From Megalopta genalis (lineage: Eukaryota; Arthropoda; Insecta; Hymenoptera; Halictidae), in contig NC_135015.1 of assembly GCF_051020955.1 (NCBI RefSeq), positions 7,575,616 through 7,639,615 on the forward strand: 64,000 bases of DNA, read 5' to 3'. Within the stretch, counting starts at the first letter, position 1; every line of letters starts with the position of its first letter. This document shows, in pieces, positions 1 through 13,200 of this stretch. The position numbers and the translations under genes were made by a program. The notes under the pieces are model-generated. The model worked only from the letters and a program-made list of their open reading frames with translations, ran no database searches and was not told the DNA's origin.

Positions 1-32
1 CTGTACTGTTCGAGTTTCTAAATGTTTCTAAA

Positions 33-327
33 AGTTAATCAATGAAAACCGTAATTAAACAGCATTCCATTATCCCAATGAATGTTTTTGTAAGGTGACA
101 AATAGTGCGCGCACGTTCGTGCAAACTCACATTTCGAGCAGTTAATCAATGGAAACTGGAATTAAATAGCACCTCATTATCTCAATGAATGTTTTTGTTC
201 GGTAACAAATAGTTCTCGTACTTAACGAGTATTTAATTACGGAATTAACATTTTTAGGAGTCAATGAAAATTGGAATTAAACGGAATCTCGTTATCGCAA
301 CGAATGTTTTTATTAGATAACAAATGG
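33..327. repeat. Degenerate tandem repeat, three copies of about 110 bp
   Basis: Three diverged copies begin near 33, 140 and 257. Each runs from a (TTAA)TCAATG-AAA core through GGAATTAAA to an AATGAATGTTTTT-like block and ends in GACAAATAG or AACAAATGG. Spacing is about 107 and 117 bp. The sequence before copies 2 and 3 is also related (ACATTT..AG), so the unit includes the spacer. No coding sequence is visible. Arrays like this in insects are usually old local duplications; no function is inferred. Confidence 0.75.
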
Positions 328-902
328 ATGTTTCATTTCATTGAAATGTTTGTCCTGCGGGACTTCAATTAGCAGAGAGATTTGTAATCCAGTTATTACG
401 TACATACGAAAGGAAACAATGTGGTTCGGTTGCAAAAGGAAATTTGTTCTGCAAAAATTAGTTATTTACTCGACGTCGATGCTGAACGAAGAAAGCAAAC
501 ACGGAACGATGTGTACAGAAAATAAACGATGGTTTCGTTTGGAATCGTAGAATGACTATCCGCGTATATAAAGAACGTAATTGCACTCTGAAAAGTGCGT
601 AAAAGAGTCGTATCTCGCGAAAGTGTACCACAGAGATTCAGGTTAGCGCATTGAAGCCTGTACAACTGCAAATACTATTTTGCACGAGTTCATTATCTTC
701 TTTTGATTGGCGTACTCGAAGAAGAGCACTGGATCTATTACCTGTAGATTCGAGTCTGCTAAAATTCTATTTTACACAAAGATCCCTGGTTTAATTACAA
801 ATGTCCATCAAGATATTATAACGCTTGGTCCGTTGATGGAGGTATGCATATTATTACATTCCACTAGTGTGTAACTGTTATCAGCGACAACATCCACCAT
901 GC
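328..902. other. Gene-free stretch
   Basis: AT-rich sequence with only short open frames on both strands. These have no recognisable domain and no splice context that supports an exon. I see no repeat or element here. Confidence 0.6.
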
Positions 903-950
903 ATTCATTACAACATTTATTACAACATTCATTACAACATTCACTACACG
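903..950. repeat. 12-bp tandem repeat, four copies
   Basis: The unit ATTCATTACAAC is repeated four times. Copy 2 has one change and copy 4 has several. It is a short minisatellite in gene-free sequence. Confidence 0.85.
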
Positions 951-3240
951 AATTCACCAGTTTCGTAATCGCATTTCACTTCGTATAAGCTGAGCGTTTT
1001 AATACTCATGAACAAGAGCATAAATACCAAATAGATAAAATCATTTACTAATTTTCCCGCAAGTTCCCTCGAAAGCGAATTTCACCAACAAGCAGCCTCC
1101 GATCAACAGCATACACATTCCAACCATAATCTCGTTTACGACTCCGCCAAACGAACTTCATTTTATACCCACGCCGATATAATACAGCGCATCAAATACA
1201 ACATCGGTGGATAGAAACTCATTACACATTTCGGCGATCATGTAGAGCGCGTCGAATAGGTCAATTAAACAATGAATACCGTAACCTTTTCCTCCAAGGA
1301 TTCGCCTAATATCCCTATTAACATGTGAAGCGTGTACAGGAAATTCGGATAACAGCGTCCCGACAAATATCGGTGCCCCTCAGCGAAACTCTGCCAGCAG
1401 GAGTGTCCTGTCGCTCGATGGCGAACACTAAAACTGTTAACCCGTCGGTTTCACGACCTCAAATGGAGAACTAGAACGAGAACTAGAACAGAAGCGGCGG
1501 TCGTTGCAGGGGTCACGTCTGCGAGGCTGTTTTCGCGGGTCCTTTTCCATCTTGTTTTCCGAAACGAGCCTGTCGGAACCATGGAGCATCAGACTCGGTG
1601 GACCCTCTTCGGCGGTCCTGACGGAGGTTGCGGTTTGCAAGGGTGGCAACGAAGGAAGCTGGAGGCGTATGCTGCTCCAGGTTCGAGAGAATGAGTTGCA
1701 AGGCCGGAGGAACGGAAGGGGCGAGGAGGGATCGGAGAGCAGCCTGTGAAGAAAAGCTGCCCTAACAAAGGCGCCTTATTTCACGCCCAATGTATCCCGC
1801 CTCAGACACGATCGTTAAGATACCTATCCTAGCGAGGTGCGAGTTCCGCCACCCTTATCCGACCTCGAAACCCTCGAAAATGGCTCCCTGTTCACGGCGG
1901 AGCTCTACAGGCTGTATTCGGAGGTGACTTACCGCGGTTCGCCCCGTGAATCGCCCGACGAGATCCGCTTATACTTCTCTCTTTATGTTTTTATTAACTA
2001 GGAGAGATACAATAGCGGTCATAAATTCGAGAATTTTTATCTCAGTTATTGTACCTGTTAACTATTTATTTAGTTTGCTTCGTTTTGGAATCTACAGATT
2101 CACATTCTTAATCGGATTATGGTGGCCGCAACGTCCCCATGCAACTTTAAACAAGTCGTCATTAATATGTGTTTATGTATTTATTTAAAAATTCACGCGA
2201 TTCTCTGTTAACTCGTCAAGTTTACAATGTTTTATCGTAAATTTACTTGCACTTATTAATTTGGAAATATACTATGTTTACTGAAACAATGACTGGGAGT
2301 AATTGACAGTCCGGTTAAGGGTTAATCTCGAACGTAGGGAAATTTTGAATTAATTAACGTGCGAAATTTAGAATTGAACCTATTGAATTCTGAAAGTAAT
2401 TAGCGTGTGTTCCTTCATAAGAATGACGATGGTGAATTCGTTTAAACTTCTCACCATTTGTATTATGATATAAGCATGAACAAAGGAATTTATTGAACCG
2501 TTTCTGAAAAAAGCGTCTTCATAGCTTCGACATTTTGAAAATAAAAAGTGGGTGACCCGCCATTTTGACCAGCATGGTAAGTTTTTGTGTTAATCTGATT
2601 GTAATAATTATTGAAAGACCTGTCTAACATGATTCATGACTTAACAACGGTATTCGATCGAAAAATTTTCCCGTTTTTACCGATTTTTAAGATATTCCAG
2701 CTTAATTAGTTAACTAGTGTTCATCGATGCTGTCCGTGTGTGTGTGTGAGCAACACGTTAATATTAAAAATCTACCAGAATTTTACATGTTTCATTTGTT
2801 GAAATTCACGATCCAAGTATACATGGTTCAGGTATAAATGATCAATTACGAATCGACACGCGCCGGACATTTTCAGTGCTCGGTAGGTTTAATGTTAAAT
2901 ACGTTGTATGATTGTAACCTAATTGTACAGTTAGAGCCAAATAGCGGAAAATTATTAATATTCGAAAAAAATAAGTTAAAAACAATGCTCGTGTCAGTAG
3001 CGGCTGGTTTTCTACTTTGAATTCTGCATGTTCGAGAACATAATCAAATTCAGCAATCGCGAAAACATAAGAATGCGGATCTTCATGAAAATCGTGCGAA
3101 GTTATGAGTTGTAACCAATATTCTGGTACTGCGAGTCGTTCCGGAGAATTTGCAAGCACAGTTCTTTTCGTCTGAATCTTTTGTCCGCTAGTGTATAACG
3201 CACTTTTGGAAGTACAGTATCAAATATAAGGCGGATAATA
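951..3240. other. Gene-free, mixed composition
   Basis: The segment at 1430-1900 is GC-richer and contains a doubled GAGAACTAGAAC. The rest is AT-rich. Frames up to 105 codons occur (minus strand, 3159-2842), but they lack recognisable domains and convincing splice sites, and I treat them as chance. A short (TG)n run lies near 2740. Confidence 0.5.
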
Positions 3241-6200
3241 TCGGCTCGCTCGGAGGCTCTTAATATACCGGGGACGCATTGTCGTCGCGATGCCGCGGGA
3301 TAAAGGGTCGTGATCCGGTGGAGAGAGAAAGAACCGGCTCTCGATGGAGAGAATTTACAGGCGGCGCTTTCTCTCTTCCGGCCGGGCCGATATTATACAA
3401 GATGACCCGCAATTCGCACCCAGCCCCGAATGGCGGCTGTCCTCGTTCCTTATGGGTTTACACTTCCTGAATGGGTCGGGCCCCCGCGTGGGGGACTTTA
3501 TCGGGACACAGGGACATGCCCGTTACCGGGGCGCCGGCTTTGTGGAGGCGGCAGGGCTCGATTATGCGCGTGTTTCGACGCCACCACGCCGCGTCGGTGC
3601 GTCTGTCGTTGAAAAGCGCCGGTCCTGGCCCTGGTATCGCGGCCCGTACACGCCGCTGCACAATAACGACCCGATAATAAAAATGAAAAGCCGGTCTCGC
3701 GACGCGGGGATCCTCGTTCGCACGCTCTACAACTGTTATCTCGCGGAGAAGCGCGACACCGGCGACGGATAAACGCGGGAAAATCTTTTGAAGCTTGATA
3801 CGTCACCGGTGATCATCCCCCCGGTGGCGAAATAAAAGCGGATGAATGGCGTGCGAATCACGCATTACGTCATACAGCTCTCGGTTTTAAAGCATCGAGC
3901 TTGTACGAGTTGTGGAGAGAAGAGTCCCTTTTTGTTTTCTGTTTAAATTCATTTGAAGGGTTCTCTTCGACGACTTGCAAACATTGAATGAGGTTGCTCG
4001 GTGGATGCGATTCATGCGAGTAATCGCTTGAGGATGGTGTGCGCGTAACTGGTGTTTCATTCTATTCATAATATCCGTGTGGAATGACGAGCTTGTGGGT
4101 GTGAACATTGTCTTCAATTTGTCGTAATTGATTGGAACGAATTTCAGAAGAATTTTATCATTTTTATGATGCTGAAACTGTTGTCTACCATTTTCGTTTA
4201 AACGCAAACTCGTGTAAAACTGAGATCATGAAGAAATTAATCGATGTACGATGTATTATAATTATTTCAGAGACGTTCCCGTATCATTATACAATTCAAA
4301 AGCATTCCGCATCGATTCATTGATATCAGAATAATCTGTGATAACCGCATCAGTTGTCCCACCGTGCATAGATTAACGCTACTGCATCTACTATCCTCTT
4401 CACTCTCGAATTTCAAGATTAATCTGTCGTTCATTTTACCAAAGAACGTTTAAATAATTAAAATCACTACTATTTTTTCAGCTACAAAAAGGATGTTTAC
4501 GACATTATACATAACATTTTTCCACCTGTAAAATTGCCCTACGCACTGCACAAGTTTAACAAAATTATGAACGTATTTTCAGCAAATTTTTACCATCGAT
4601 TGCCCATTCAGGCGAACTTGATACTTTCGTGGTTGACCAGAATCGTCGCTCCCCGACGTTATCGAATGCCAAGCCTGAGCGAGGAAGATCGCCGAGCAAA
4701 AGGAGCATCGCGACAACAAGCATTTCACGCGGAGCACTCCGCGACTGGGGGGAGAGGAGAGGGGTCGGTAATAAAAATTCAATTACCTCGGCAAGAATGT
4801 TTTATATCGGCGGCCACTTGAAAGTAATCGGTCCATTTGCGGCCGCTCACCGCGGGACGGGCCGGCGATGAGATGATTGGCCAAAAGCGAGAGCAAAATG
4901 ACGCATAATAACGGCGAATGGCCGTAAGTGAATACGGAGCGGCTGCGTCGGCGTCGGGCGATGGTTTCCCGGAGGGAAGACGAGGCTTCAGCCCCGATGG
5001 AGATTGATGCGGATTGCATTAATCTACCTCTGTCTGGCTTGTCCTTACCACTACCACTGCCGCCGACGGTCCGTTCAGCCTAGCTTTTCACCGGACGAAG
5101 AATAATGCGGATATATTAAGCCCCGAGCATCCGTCGTGTGCCCGGCACTCCCGAAAATATATAATCCAGGAGCCCACCGGGGGTCCAGGCCGGCTGCTCT
5201 GCTCCCGGCGTGCCGTGTTATCGGCCCTTCCTTCCGTTCGGTCAGATATTTCCGCGTTTCTACGGCTCGTGGAACGCGATTTCCTACGGTTTCCGCGCGC
5301 ACCCGCGCCCATGACTCGCCGGAATTTATCGGGTTCGCTGTTTCTCTTTCAGCCGGAGAAGGAGCGGAGAAAAACGAAGAGAACGGCTCGTTAAAGGGAC
5401 CTACACCGGATGCCAAAGGCAAGCGAACGTTAATTGATACCATTGCGCCTTTCATCTTTGCCGTGTTCGTACCCGATCGTTTCAGATTCTCCTCCAGCTT
5501 CCATCTACCGGGGGGAGGGGGTGGGGGTACCGATTCTTTTTCTTTTCCTACTTGAAGCTTGGGAAGACGGTGCTCGGAACTCGAATCTGCTTTCTGTCGC
5601 GATCCTTTGAGCGGCTCCTTGGGCACCAAAGCTTGCTTCGAGGAGCAACAGAAACATCGTCGCGCGCGCGGCCCGATCGATCGATCGTCTACTGTCGCCC
5701 GATTCCACGTAATTCGCCGCCTAACCACCCTATCCGGCACCGGTGGCCCGTCAAAGCGGAACAAGGTTAAGGATCGCGGCCGGAGATTCGACAGAAGTAT
5801 GAGAGATAGCGCGAAGTACCGGCGAAGTTTGTCGCAAGTTTAGATTGAGTTCAATCTCCGAGCAACGCGATCGTTGCTCCCCTGCTTTCCAGGCCACCCT
5901 TCGACCTCTGCCCCCATCTTCCCACAGGCTTATCGTCTAATATCCTACCGGGGACGGGAGGTACGAAATATCAGGGCATTCCGTGCCCAGACCCATCTTC
6001 CAGCGTCCTCTTTTTTTCACAACGCTGCTGGCTCGTCGTCCAGCGCTCCTCTTCTCGCCACGCTGACAAAGTGGTCTACCCTCGAAATTGCACGTGACTA
6101 TCCCTCCCTCCCCCCTTTCCTTGTATCCTCGACACATTTTTACCGGAAGATGGCTCCGCAACATCGGACGCGTTGACAAAGTTTCCACGGCAACTTCTGC

Positions 6201-6400
6201 AATCGCGACTCTGTGACTCGTAGGCGTCGCGAGCGTGCGGAATGGGCTTCGATTTACCAGAGTCTTGCCGGAGAACACGCGTTGATGATTTATTGCCTCC
6301 GGGCGGAAGACTAAGCGCGGCAGAATTCATTCTTGTCGATGGAGTTTCGTTTTACAGGTGAAGCGCATCGACAGGGATCTCGCGTTTCGGTGTTAGAATG
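3241..6400. other. CpG-rich block without supported genes
   Basis: GC- and CpG-rich sequence with long open frames on both strands, including a 229-codon minus-strand frame ending near 5075. Long frames are expected where stop codons are rare. The predicted peptides are Arg-, Pro- and Ser-rich shadows of one another and match no family I know. CpG-rich islands like this are common in hymenopteran intergenic and intronic DNA, so promoter or enhancer function is possible but not shown. Confidence 0.5.
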
Positions 6401-7385
6401 TGATATTCAATTTGTTTCTAGAAATATTTATGTCTGTATGAACATCGATCGCAACAGGCAGGAGAGATTCTTCACCGTCAAGTGAACTACTAATCGCATT
6501 TAGTACTGAAATATTGTACAGAACATTCTATTAGTTTATAATGTAAGAGAATATAGAATCATTCACGAACATAATTATGGGTTTCAATGGATATGTATTA
6601 ATATATAGTAAGAAAAATGATAAAAAGTATAGTTATAATTTTTAATGCATTATTTAAACAAATAGATATCTTCTCTCATGTTTTACATGGCTTGTGGTTC
6701 CATAGATATCGTTTCATATTCTCCAGTTTCCGAGATATTAAAATAATACGAAGTACTAAATTTCATAGAAATTGGCAGATATAAATTATCTATATTTCTT
6801 TATAATTGAAAAAGTCATGGCGGTTTTAAGTATTGATATATAAATATTTGACTCTGAAATATGCATTTATACGCATCACAATATTTATAAGTTGTTATAA
6901 ATTTTATAAGTAGTTCTGTTTTTTTTTTTTAAAAGATATACAGTGTTTTGAATATATTGCGTATACAGTTGGATACATTGAAACAACTAAATATTGTGAA
7001 CAGCTTCTATGTTTTCGTGTTCCTAACCGAGCGCAATAAACTCTTAATTTCACGGCCGTTATAATCGCATAGTAAAATATCTCAGCCGGCCGCAGGACCG
7101 TTAGTGGGATCATTAACGTGTTTTAGAGTTTGTGGTTTTGTCTACAAGCTATGGTTACCCTTATTACTCAGGATTCTACACTTTAATACACTGTAAACCG
7201 CCGATGTTATTGAGTAGATATTATCATGACAATTAAGGCAGCGAATTCCGTGAAATTATATGTAGTGAGAAGTATACAATAAATATAGAAAATAAAACGT
7301 TGTATTCGAACGATTCATCCCTTTTTTCATACCTTTATCTTTTCGCATATTCATGTCGAGACGATAGCCGGATGTTCGCAAATAA
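6401..7385. other. AT-rich gene-free stretch
   Basis: Very AT-rich sequence with poly-T and poly-A runs, for example near 6920. No exon, RNA gene or element was recognised. Confidence 0.55.
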
Positions 7386-7432
7386 AATATTAATATTATA
7401 ATAATATATTATATTAATATTAATATTAATAA
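7386..7432. repeat. AT/AAT low-complexity tract
   Basis: Almost pure A and T, with repeated TAATAT and ATTAAT units and local self-complementarity. It is a simple-sequence tract. Confidence 0.8.
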
Positions 7433-9099
7433 GCATTAGTAGAATATTATTCTATCACTTTCTCATATTGAAATTAATATAATAGGTGAAAGTGATTTAA
7501 TATGAAATATACTTCTATTTTCTACTATAAACTTGTAAAAGTAACGTAAAAATATTGTTAATCGTAAAAATATAGAATATTGTATTTTTATCTTCGCAAG
7601 ATTCCAAATATGAAAAGTGACAATCGATAATGCTCCAGCAATATTTTTACACGTATTTTCAATGTGTCATTATTGAAACATGATATTTTGAAACGTAGAA
7701 ACCGTAGTCGCACCGGCAGTGAATCACATTTAGAACGAAATCATAGATGATTGCAACGACGAGTCTCTCAGCAAAGAATTGGAACTCGGATTATGTATTA
7801 ATTTTCACAAAAATTCCTCCCCACGGAAATTCGTTTCCACTTTCTGCTTTTCCAGGTCTCTGAATTCAAGCGTCCACGAGATCTATTTTCTCAAAGCATC
7901 AGAGTAAGGGGCCTGAGTTCTGGCTCTGGATTGGCCCCTTTAATCATCTAACAGAGCCATTTAAGTCGCGTTCAGGGCCCTTGTACCGTAAACCAGGGCC
8001 GGTGATGCAGTCCAGGCAACGAAGTTATCGATCAATTAGGCCAGAAAAGATTTCGCAACGTTGAAACGCGAATCGCCGCAGCGGGTCGTCGAATAATGAG
8101 GCACGTTATTAGATCATCGATTTTCCGTGGAGTGGATGTCGGTGACGCGGCTATCTCTCGGCAAAGCAGGGAGTTGCCGGTGCACGTCAAGCACCTAACA
8201 ACGTAACGTTGTGTAATTTCAGATGCATCGTCGCAAACGAAGTTAACGTTGCGCCGCGTTGAAAGCGGTCGGGTCGGCCTGCAGGAAAATTCGCTTTCCC
8301 GCCCTAACTCGGCTGGATTATTCGATCAGTCGCGACGGATTGTCGTCCCCTGATGGCTTCGTTACCTTACGATGCCAATGAACGACGTCAACGGGATTCC
8401 GGCGCGAGAAACGAAAAACAAAGGAAATGGTTATCGCTGTAACGCTGACCCTTCCCGCCCCGCTCTCAGTCCCTACAAGAGATAAGACGCGAGTATAAGT
8501 AGGGAGCTAATTATGCGCGCAGCAGTGATTGATTGACATTACAATCGGTAATCCGGAGGTATCATATTGTGCGCGGCGAACAAGGTCCCAGACCGGCGTG
8601 AATTAATTTGTGGAATATTGTAAAATAAAAGACACGCTGGAAAGCCATCGCTTTCCAGCTCCTTTTTAAAAAAACAAGTGCTTCAAACCCTGCGTAACAA
8701 TCGCGACCGTTGTAATGGACTGTCCGAACGAACCTCGAAAGCTTTAAACTTCCTCCCACCCATGGATTGCGCAGTCAACGAATTGGAACAAACATTACTT
8801 GAGAAACGAGCGTGTGCTGCGAACGACTTTCCAAGTTTTAAGTGGAACACGAGCTCAATGAATTGCACAGCCACACTCTTTCCCATAAATTCTTTGCCGG
8901 CCGTGTTTCAGATAGCATTGGAATGACACATGGATGGGTGGAATGGTTTTCGAAAACTATTCGACTTTTTTTCTACCAACGGCAGTCGTTTTCAATAGTA
9001 ATGGGCATGTAACGCCGAGAATTCATTGTGACATTTGTTTGTCAACAAGGAAATCGAATATCCTACATTGTAATTTGACTGGAATTTTGTATCGTAAAT
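7433..9099. other. Gene-free, includes a perfect hairpin
   Basis: AT-rich to 7700, then GC-richer from 7900 to 8520. No supported exon. At 8636-8659 a perfect 10-bp stem (GCTGGAAAGC paired with GCTTTCCAGC) closes a CATC loop and is followed by a T-run. It is described as a finding; no RNA gene is claimed. Confidence 0.5.
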
Positions 9100-9759
9100 G
9101 AGCCGTTTATTTTGAAAGTGGCATATTGGGATTATGGAATGGAAATGAATATGATTCTAATTCTTTCTTAAAAAGACTTTATTTTATTCCTTTATTGAGA
9201 GAAGGTATATGGGCGAAAACGATCGAGCGACCAAACTCTACTGAGTGTCCGGTAAGAAAAAACGCTTCTTTTATACCCTTTTTGGGTTCGTCTTGTCCAC
9301 CAATCAGAGACGTTTTCTTTGTCGCGTTTCACATTGTATACGTGACGCTGGGACCCTCAAACAGTCAGGGTACGATGTATATCTAATGGTACCGGTGATG
9401 ATGTATCGCGGTATCTACTATACATATACAGTTTACATCACCGTCGTTGCCCGCTGACGGAACCGACGAAAATGTAAACCGATATCTTAGTATCTTAGTA
9501 CTAAGTAAACTATAGATTAATTTTTGTTCGAGGCTAAAATTTCAACATGGCATAAGTCACTTCGTTTTTAAGTCGATATATTTAAGGGTTTGCGTTTTAA
9601 CACGTTTAAAAATATGGATGCTAACTTTCGAGAAGATTGTATTTGTTATCTCAGGATACTGATATTTTTCTCAGTATAAATAATTTCGTATAAACATTAA
9701 AAAATCACCACTTTTCATTACGGTGAAGCGACTTATGCCACTTTCAAAAGAAACGGCTC
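9100..9759. mobile_element. TIR element of 660 bp with a nested inverted repeat
   Basis: The left end reads GAGCCGTTTATTTTGAAAGT and continues into GGCATA. The right end, reverse-complemented, is the same over about 26 bp with one mismatch. An inner inverted repeat at 9548-9740 begins TGGCATAAGTCACTTCG and closes with its near complement. The inner ends resemble the GGCGTAAGTCAC ends of the elements at 25977 and 50871. No transposase frame is visible, so this is a non-autonomous DNA element, possibly one MITE inside another. The target duplication is unclear; AAAT lies beside both ends. Confidence 0.7.
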
Positions 9760-10089
9760 AAATAATGGACGTACTCGTTTGTTTTCGTATGATGTTAAAA
9801 ATGGTGTATGATGGTGTAGAAGATGGCGGTGTGATAGGTAGAAGATTTCTTCTTTATAAAACTAGAAATATGACGAGTGCGATAAAGCACATTTGTAGTA
9901 TTCGCAGAACAGGTTTTACCTGCGAAAGAACAGCGGTAGAACGGTTCGAATAATTCACGAAGAGAAATGTGTTGCTAACAGACGAACCAGAGTTGAGAAA
10001 TCATGTGTATACATGTATTCAAATTTACGCAGAAAATGGTTGAAATGTTGCTGATGTATACCAATGTAATGTAACCAAGATAAGAGAGC

Positions 10090-10285
10090 GACTTCCCTTC
10101 TTGTTATTGCACTTGTGAGTAAAGAAGGTGTACTTTATTTGCACGATAACTTGTGGACTTATGTTGCTATTCTGGCTTGTCACAAGATAAAGCATGTCGG
10201 GTAGGAAGTATTTTCATATCTACCCTGTAGTCCAGATCTTTCTTGCGACTACCACTTGATTTTACATACGTCAACATAGCGCGCG
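10090..10285 (+). pseudogene. Relic of a mariner transposase C-terminal catalytic region
   Basis: One frame reads LHDN, then VAI, then G-stop-EV, then PCSPDLSCDYHLI. Known mariner (DD34D) transposases carry LHDNARPH for the second catalytic Asp and GWEVLPHPPYSPDLAPSDYH for the third, so this is a clear match. The stop at 10202 (TAG) sits where the family has Trp (TGG), a single-base inactivation. The frame closes at TAG near 10276. The N-terminal two thirds could not be recognised, and no terminal repeats were paired. It is a dead fragment. Confidence 0.8.
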
Positions 10286-13200
10286 TTATATTCTGATTTC
10301 AAAAATACATGAATATTCAAATATTTCTTAATAATACATGTATTCGATGGGAAATGTTACTTGTGCGAGTGAAATTTAGATTATTTTTGATTAGGCATAA
10401 TAACAACAATTCAAGAATTAAGAAATTACGTAACTATATATATTTTTTAGTATTAGAATCTATGTGCTGAATTAATCTCATTTACTGCTGACACGATGAT
10501 TGATTCCGACAGAAAGATTACCTTATCTGGCCTCGTTAATTACTATTAGAAGAGTACTATTAGAGAGAAATCTGGAAATAGAACTGTATACGATTTCAAT
10601 AGGGGCATTATCAACAGCGATAGTTGCGGCCATTTTGAAAGTTTCAAAACTACCGATCAATGAACAGCGCTATAGCTGCTCACAGATCCGTAAATTTCGC
10701 ATTATTTCAACTCGATTTCACTGCTGACACAATGCTACAGTTGGCGAAAAAGTTTAATACACGTAGCCTGCATTCACGTATTGTATTTCAAGTATGTGAA
10801 ACGAATGTTATCGACGACGATTGATAAATACATGAAATCGACGAATATTCGAAATATTTTGATGTCAGTTTAAAAGTTCAACTAAATCAAACTTATTGTT
10901 ACAAGAACGATGATAGATACATAAACACATCTTGCGACTTGTAACACAAATCCAGCTGTATTTGTTTCCGGTTTTAAATTAATATCATCAGTTTTCATAA
11001 TTTTCTGGATTATTCAATGTTCATGAAACTCGCTAGATCTTTGGATCTTTCAATTTCTGAGATTACCGGATGCAAACTTCTGCAATTAATTATATAGATT
11101 CATGGAAAAATTCCTCTTTCTCTTGTTACATTTTTAGAATATTACAGTCAATTCTCAAGTCGAATTTTCAGTAATTGTGACGGCGTGAAACTATTCCATG
11201 GGATGTATTTTATGGTAAAAATGTGCTCTGGAAAATAAACAAGATATTTTTCTAATAATATATACATGCAACACAGATATTTCTTCTAGCTGCTTTAAAA
11301 TAAATGTTCTGCCGCTTGACGAGCAACAAGATCGCCTAAAACAATTGTTCGTAGATTACGAAGTGATAGAATTCGGCCATTATTACAGAAACGTAATGCA
11401 TCGGTGCATAGAATCGATGGAACGTCGAATTCTGTAGCGTATCAATTGAGGCAGACAAACCGCTTGCGAATTCCTCCTCGAAACTTTGCGATTGAGGGCG
11501 GCGAACGGCAGAAATCTATTTACGGGATACCACAATGCGAAAATACTCGGGAGCTAAAGATCGTATTTCCTCGATCGTTCATTGGATCCTTTCATGGCCA
11601 GCCGTTCGCTAATTGTCGAATGTTTCAGGCTCCGCGGGTCCTGACATCACAGCGGCGCGGCGTTTCATCTATTCTACGTCTGCGGGCATTTAACCAGCCG
11701 GAACGGCGGCGGACTGAATTTAGGCAGGTCCAAAGGGAGCTCCGTGGAGGCAGACGTGAAAGGAGTTAACGAAGGGTGAGAGGACGATGGGTTTGAAGAA
11801 CGAGGAAGTGGAAGAAGAAGCCACCTTTCAGGAGACAGGAATGCAGTCCCTGCCAGACGCCTGGCGTTTCCTTAATTGCATTTTTATGCTCGCCCGGATT
11901 TCCGGTCCGAGAAAAAGGACGAAGCCAAAAAGGCATCGCGGGAACGGTTGCCGACGGGGATCGGAAAACGGAGGGCAACGAAGGGCTCGCTGGCAGCGCG
12001 GAACAGAAAGATAGGACGGATGAAATGGCACGGCGGGAAGAGAGGAGTTTATTATCCCGCTGGAAGAGGTTCCGCGGGTGTCCATTAACGTATCTCGATT
12101 CAACGCGGACCGAGACAAATGAGACGCGCAATCGACGCTCTTACAGCGCAGCTACGATCTTCTTCCGCTTCGTTAAATCGCCAGCGAGGATAATTACTTG
12201 ACAAACATGAATTAACGCTCGACCGACGAACCTTCTTTATTAAAATATAACCGAGATCAAAATCATTTATCATTTTATCTGTCATTTTGTGAACGTGCTT
12301 GTTAAAGTATAACTTCTAGATGCGTCAGTTTTTTCGTAAACTTTAATGGCACATGCGAAAATTTAAATTAGTCAGCAGAAATTACATAGTAAAATAACAA
12401 TATTGATACACCTGCTCTTCGAGCGTTAACGGGCTCGCTGCATGTTCACTTCAAACGAAGTTTATAATTCATATTTTAACAACAAAGTGATACGGACGAT
12501 GCTATCTGTGTAATGCATCTTTATAAGCTTGGAAAACAATTATTTCATTCGAAGAGGTTTAATAATACTTCGTAGTTTCAAGAAATTTGTACATCTCAAA
12601 TGTAAATCAATTTGTAATTATCCAAGAAAGCAACAATATATAACATTTTTGACATATTATGAGAATCTTAAAAACAAATGTGAAAGTGGTATTTAAGTAT
12701 TGATATGGCGATTAAGTACAACAACATTCCGTTTCGTATAGCAAAACTGTTCATTAAAATAGTAAGCTCCTATGCAAATCTTGTGTTTCTGTTATTAAAT
12801 CTTCTCACGCTTGATCTTGCACAAACAAATATTAGGAAGAATATTAGGAAGAATTGAAAGCTGAGAAAAAGTATCGCAGAAGCTTGCTGATACCTATTGT
12901 ATTTCAAAAGTTCAGAATAGTTCAGAATAGTTCATTTAATCTCCAGTTTGAAAGTAATACACAAACCAAAGTTCTTAATAATTGAGTATTCATAATGTGT
13001 TAAAACAATACAAACAATAATTGCAATAAATTTTAAGTGATGAATAAATGTTTGAAGCAACGAAATAATTCGAGATTGAAGTGGTCAGTATGAAAGCTCT
13101 GTGTCGTGCTCCTATATCGAACATTGTTCCCGAAACAATTTCGGCCGTTTACTAACAGCGACTAACAAGAGGCCTGGACAGCGGAAACTAATTACAGAAG

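Noticed and set aside
2842..3159. 105-codon minus-strand frame in AT-rich DNA
   Set aside because: It reads somewhat like protein, but I could find neither splice sites nor a family match. It could be revisited with transcript data.
5075..5764. 229-codon minus-strand open frame, the longest in the window
   Set aside because: It lies in CpG-rich sequence where stop codons are rare, overlaps other open frames on both strands, is Arg/Pro/Ser-rich and shows no domain I know.
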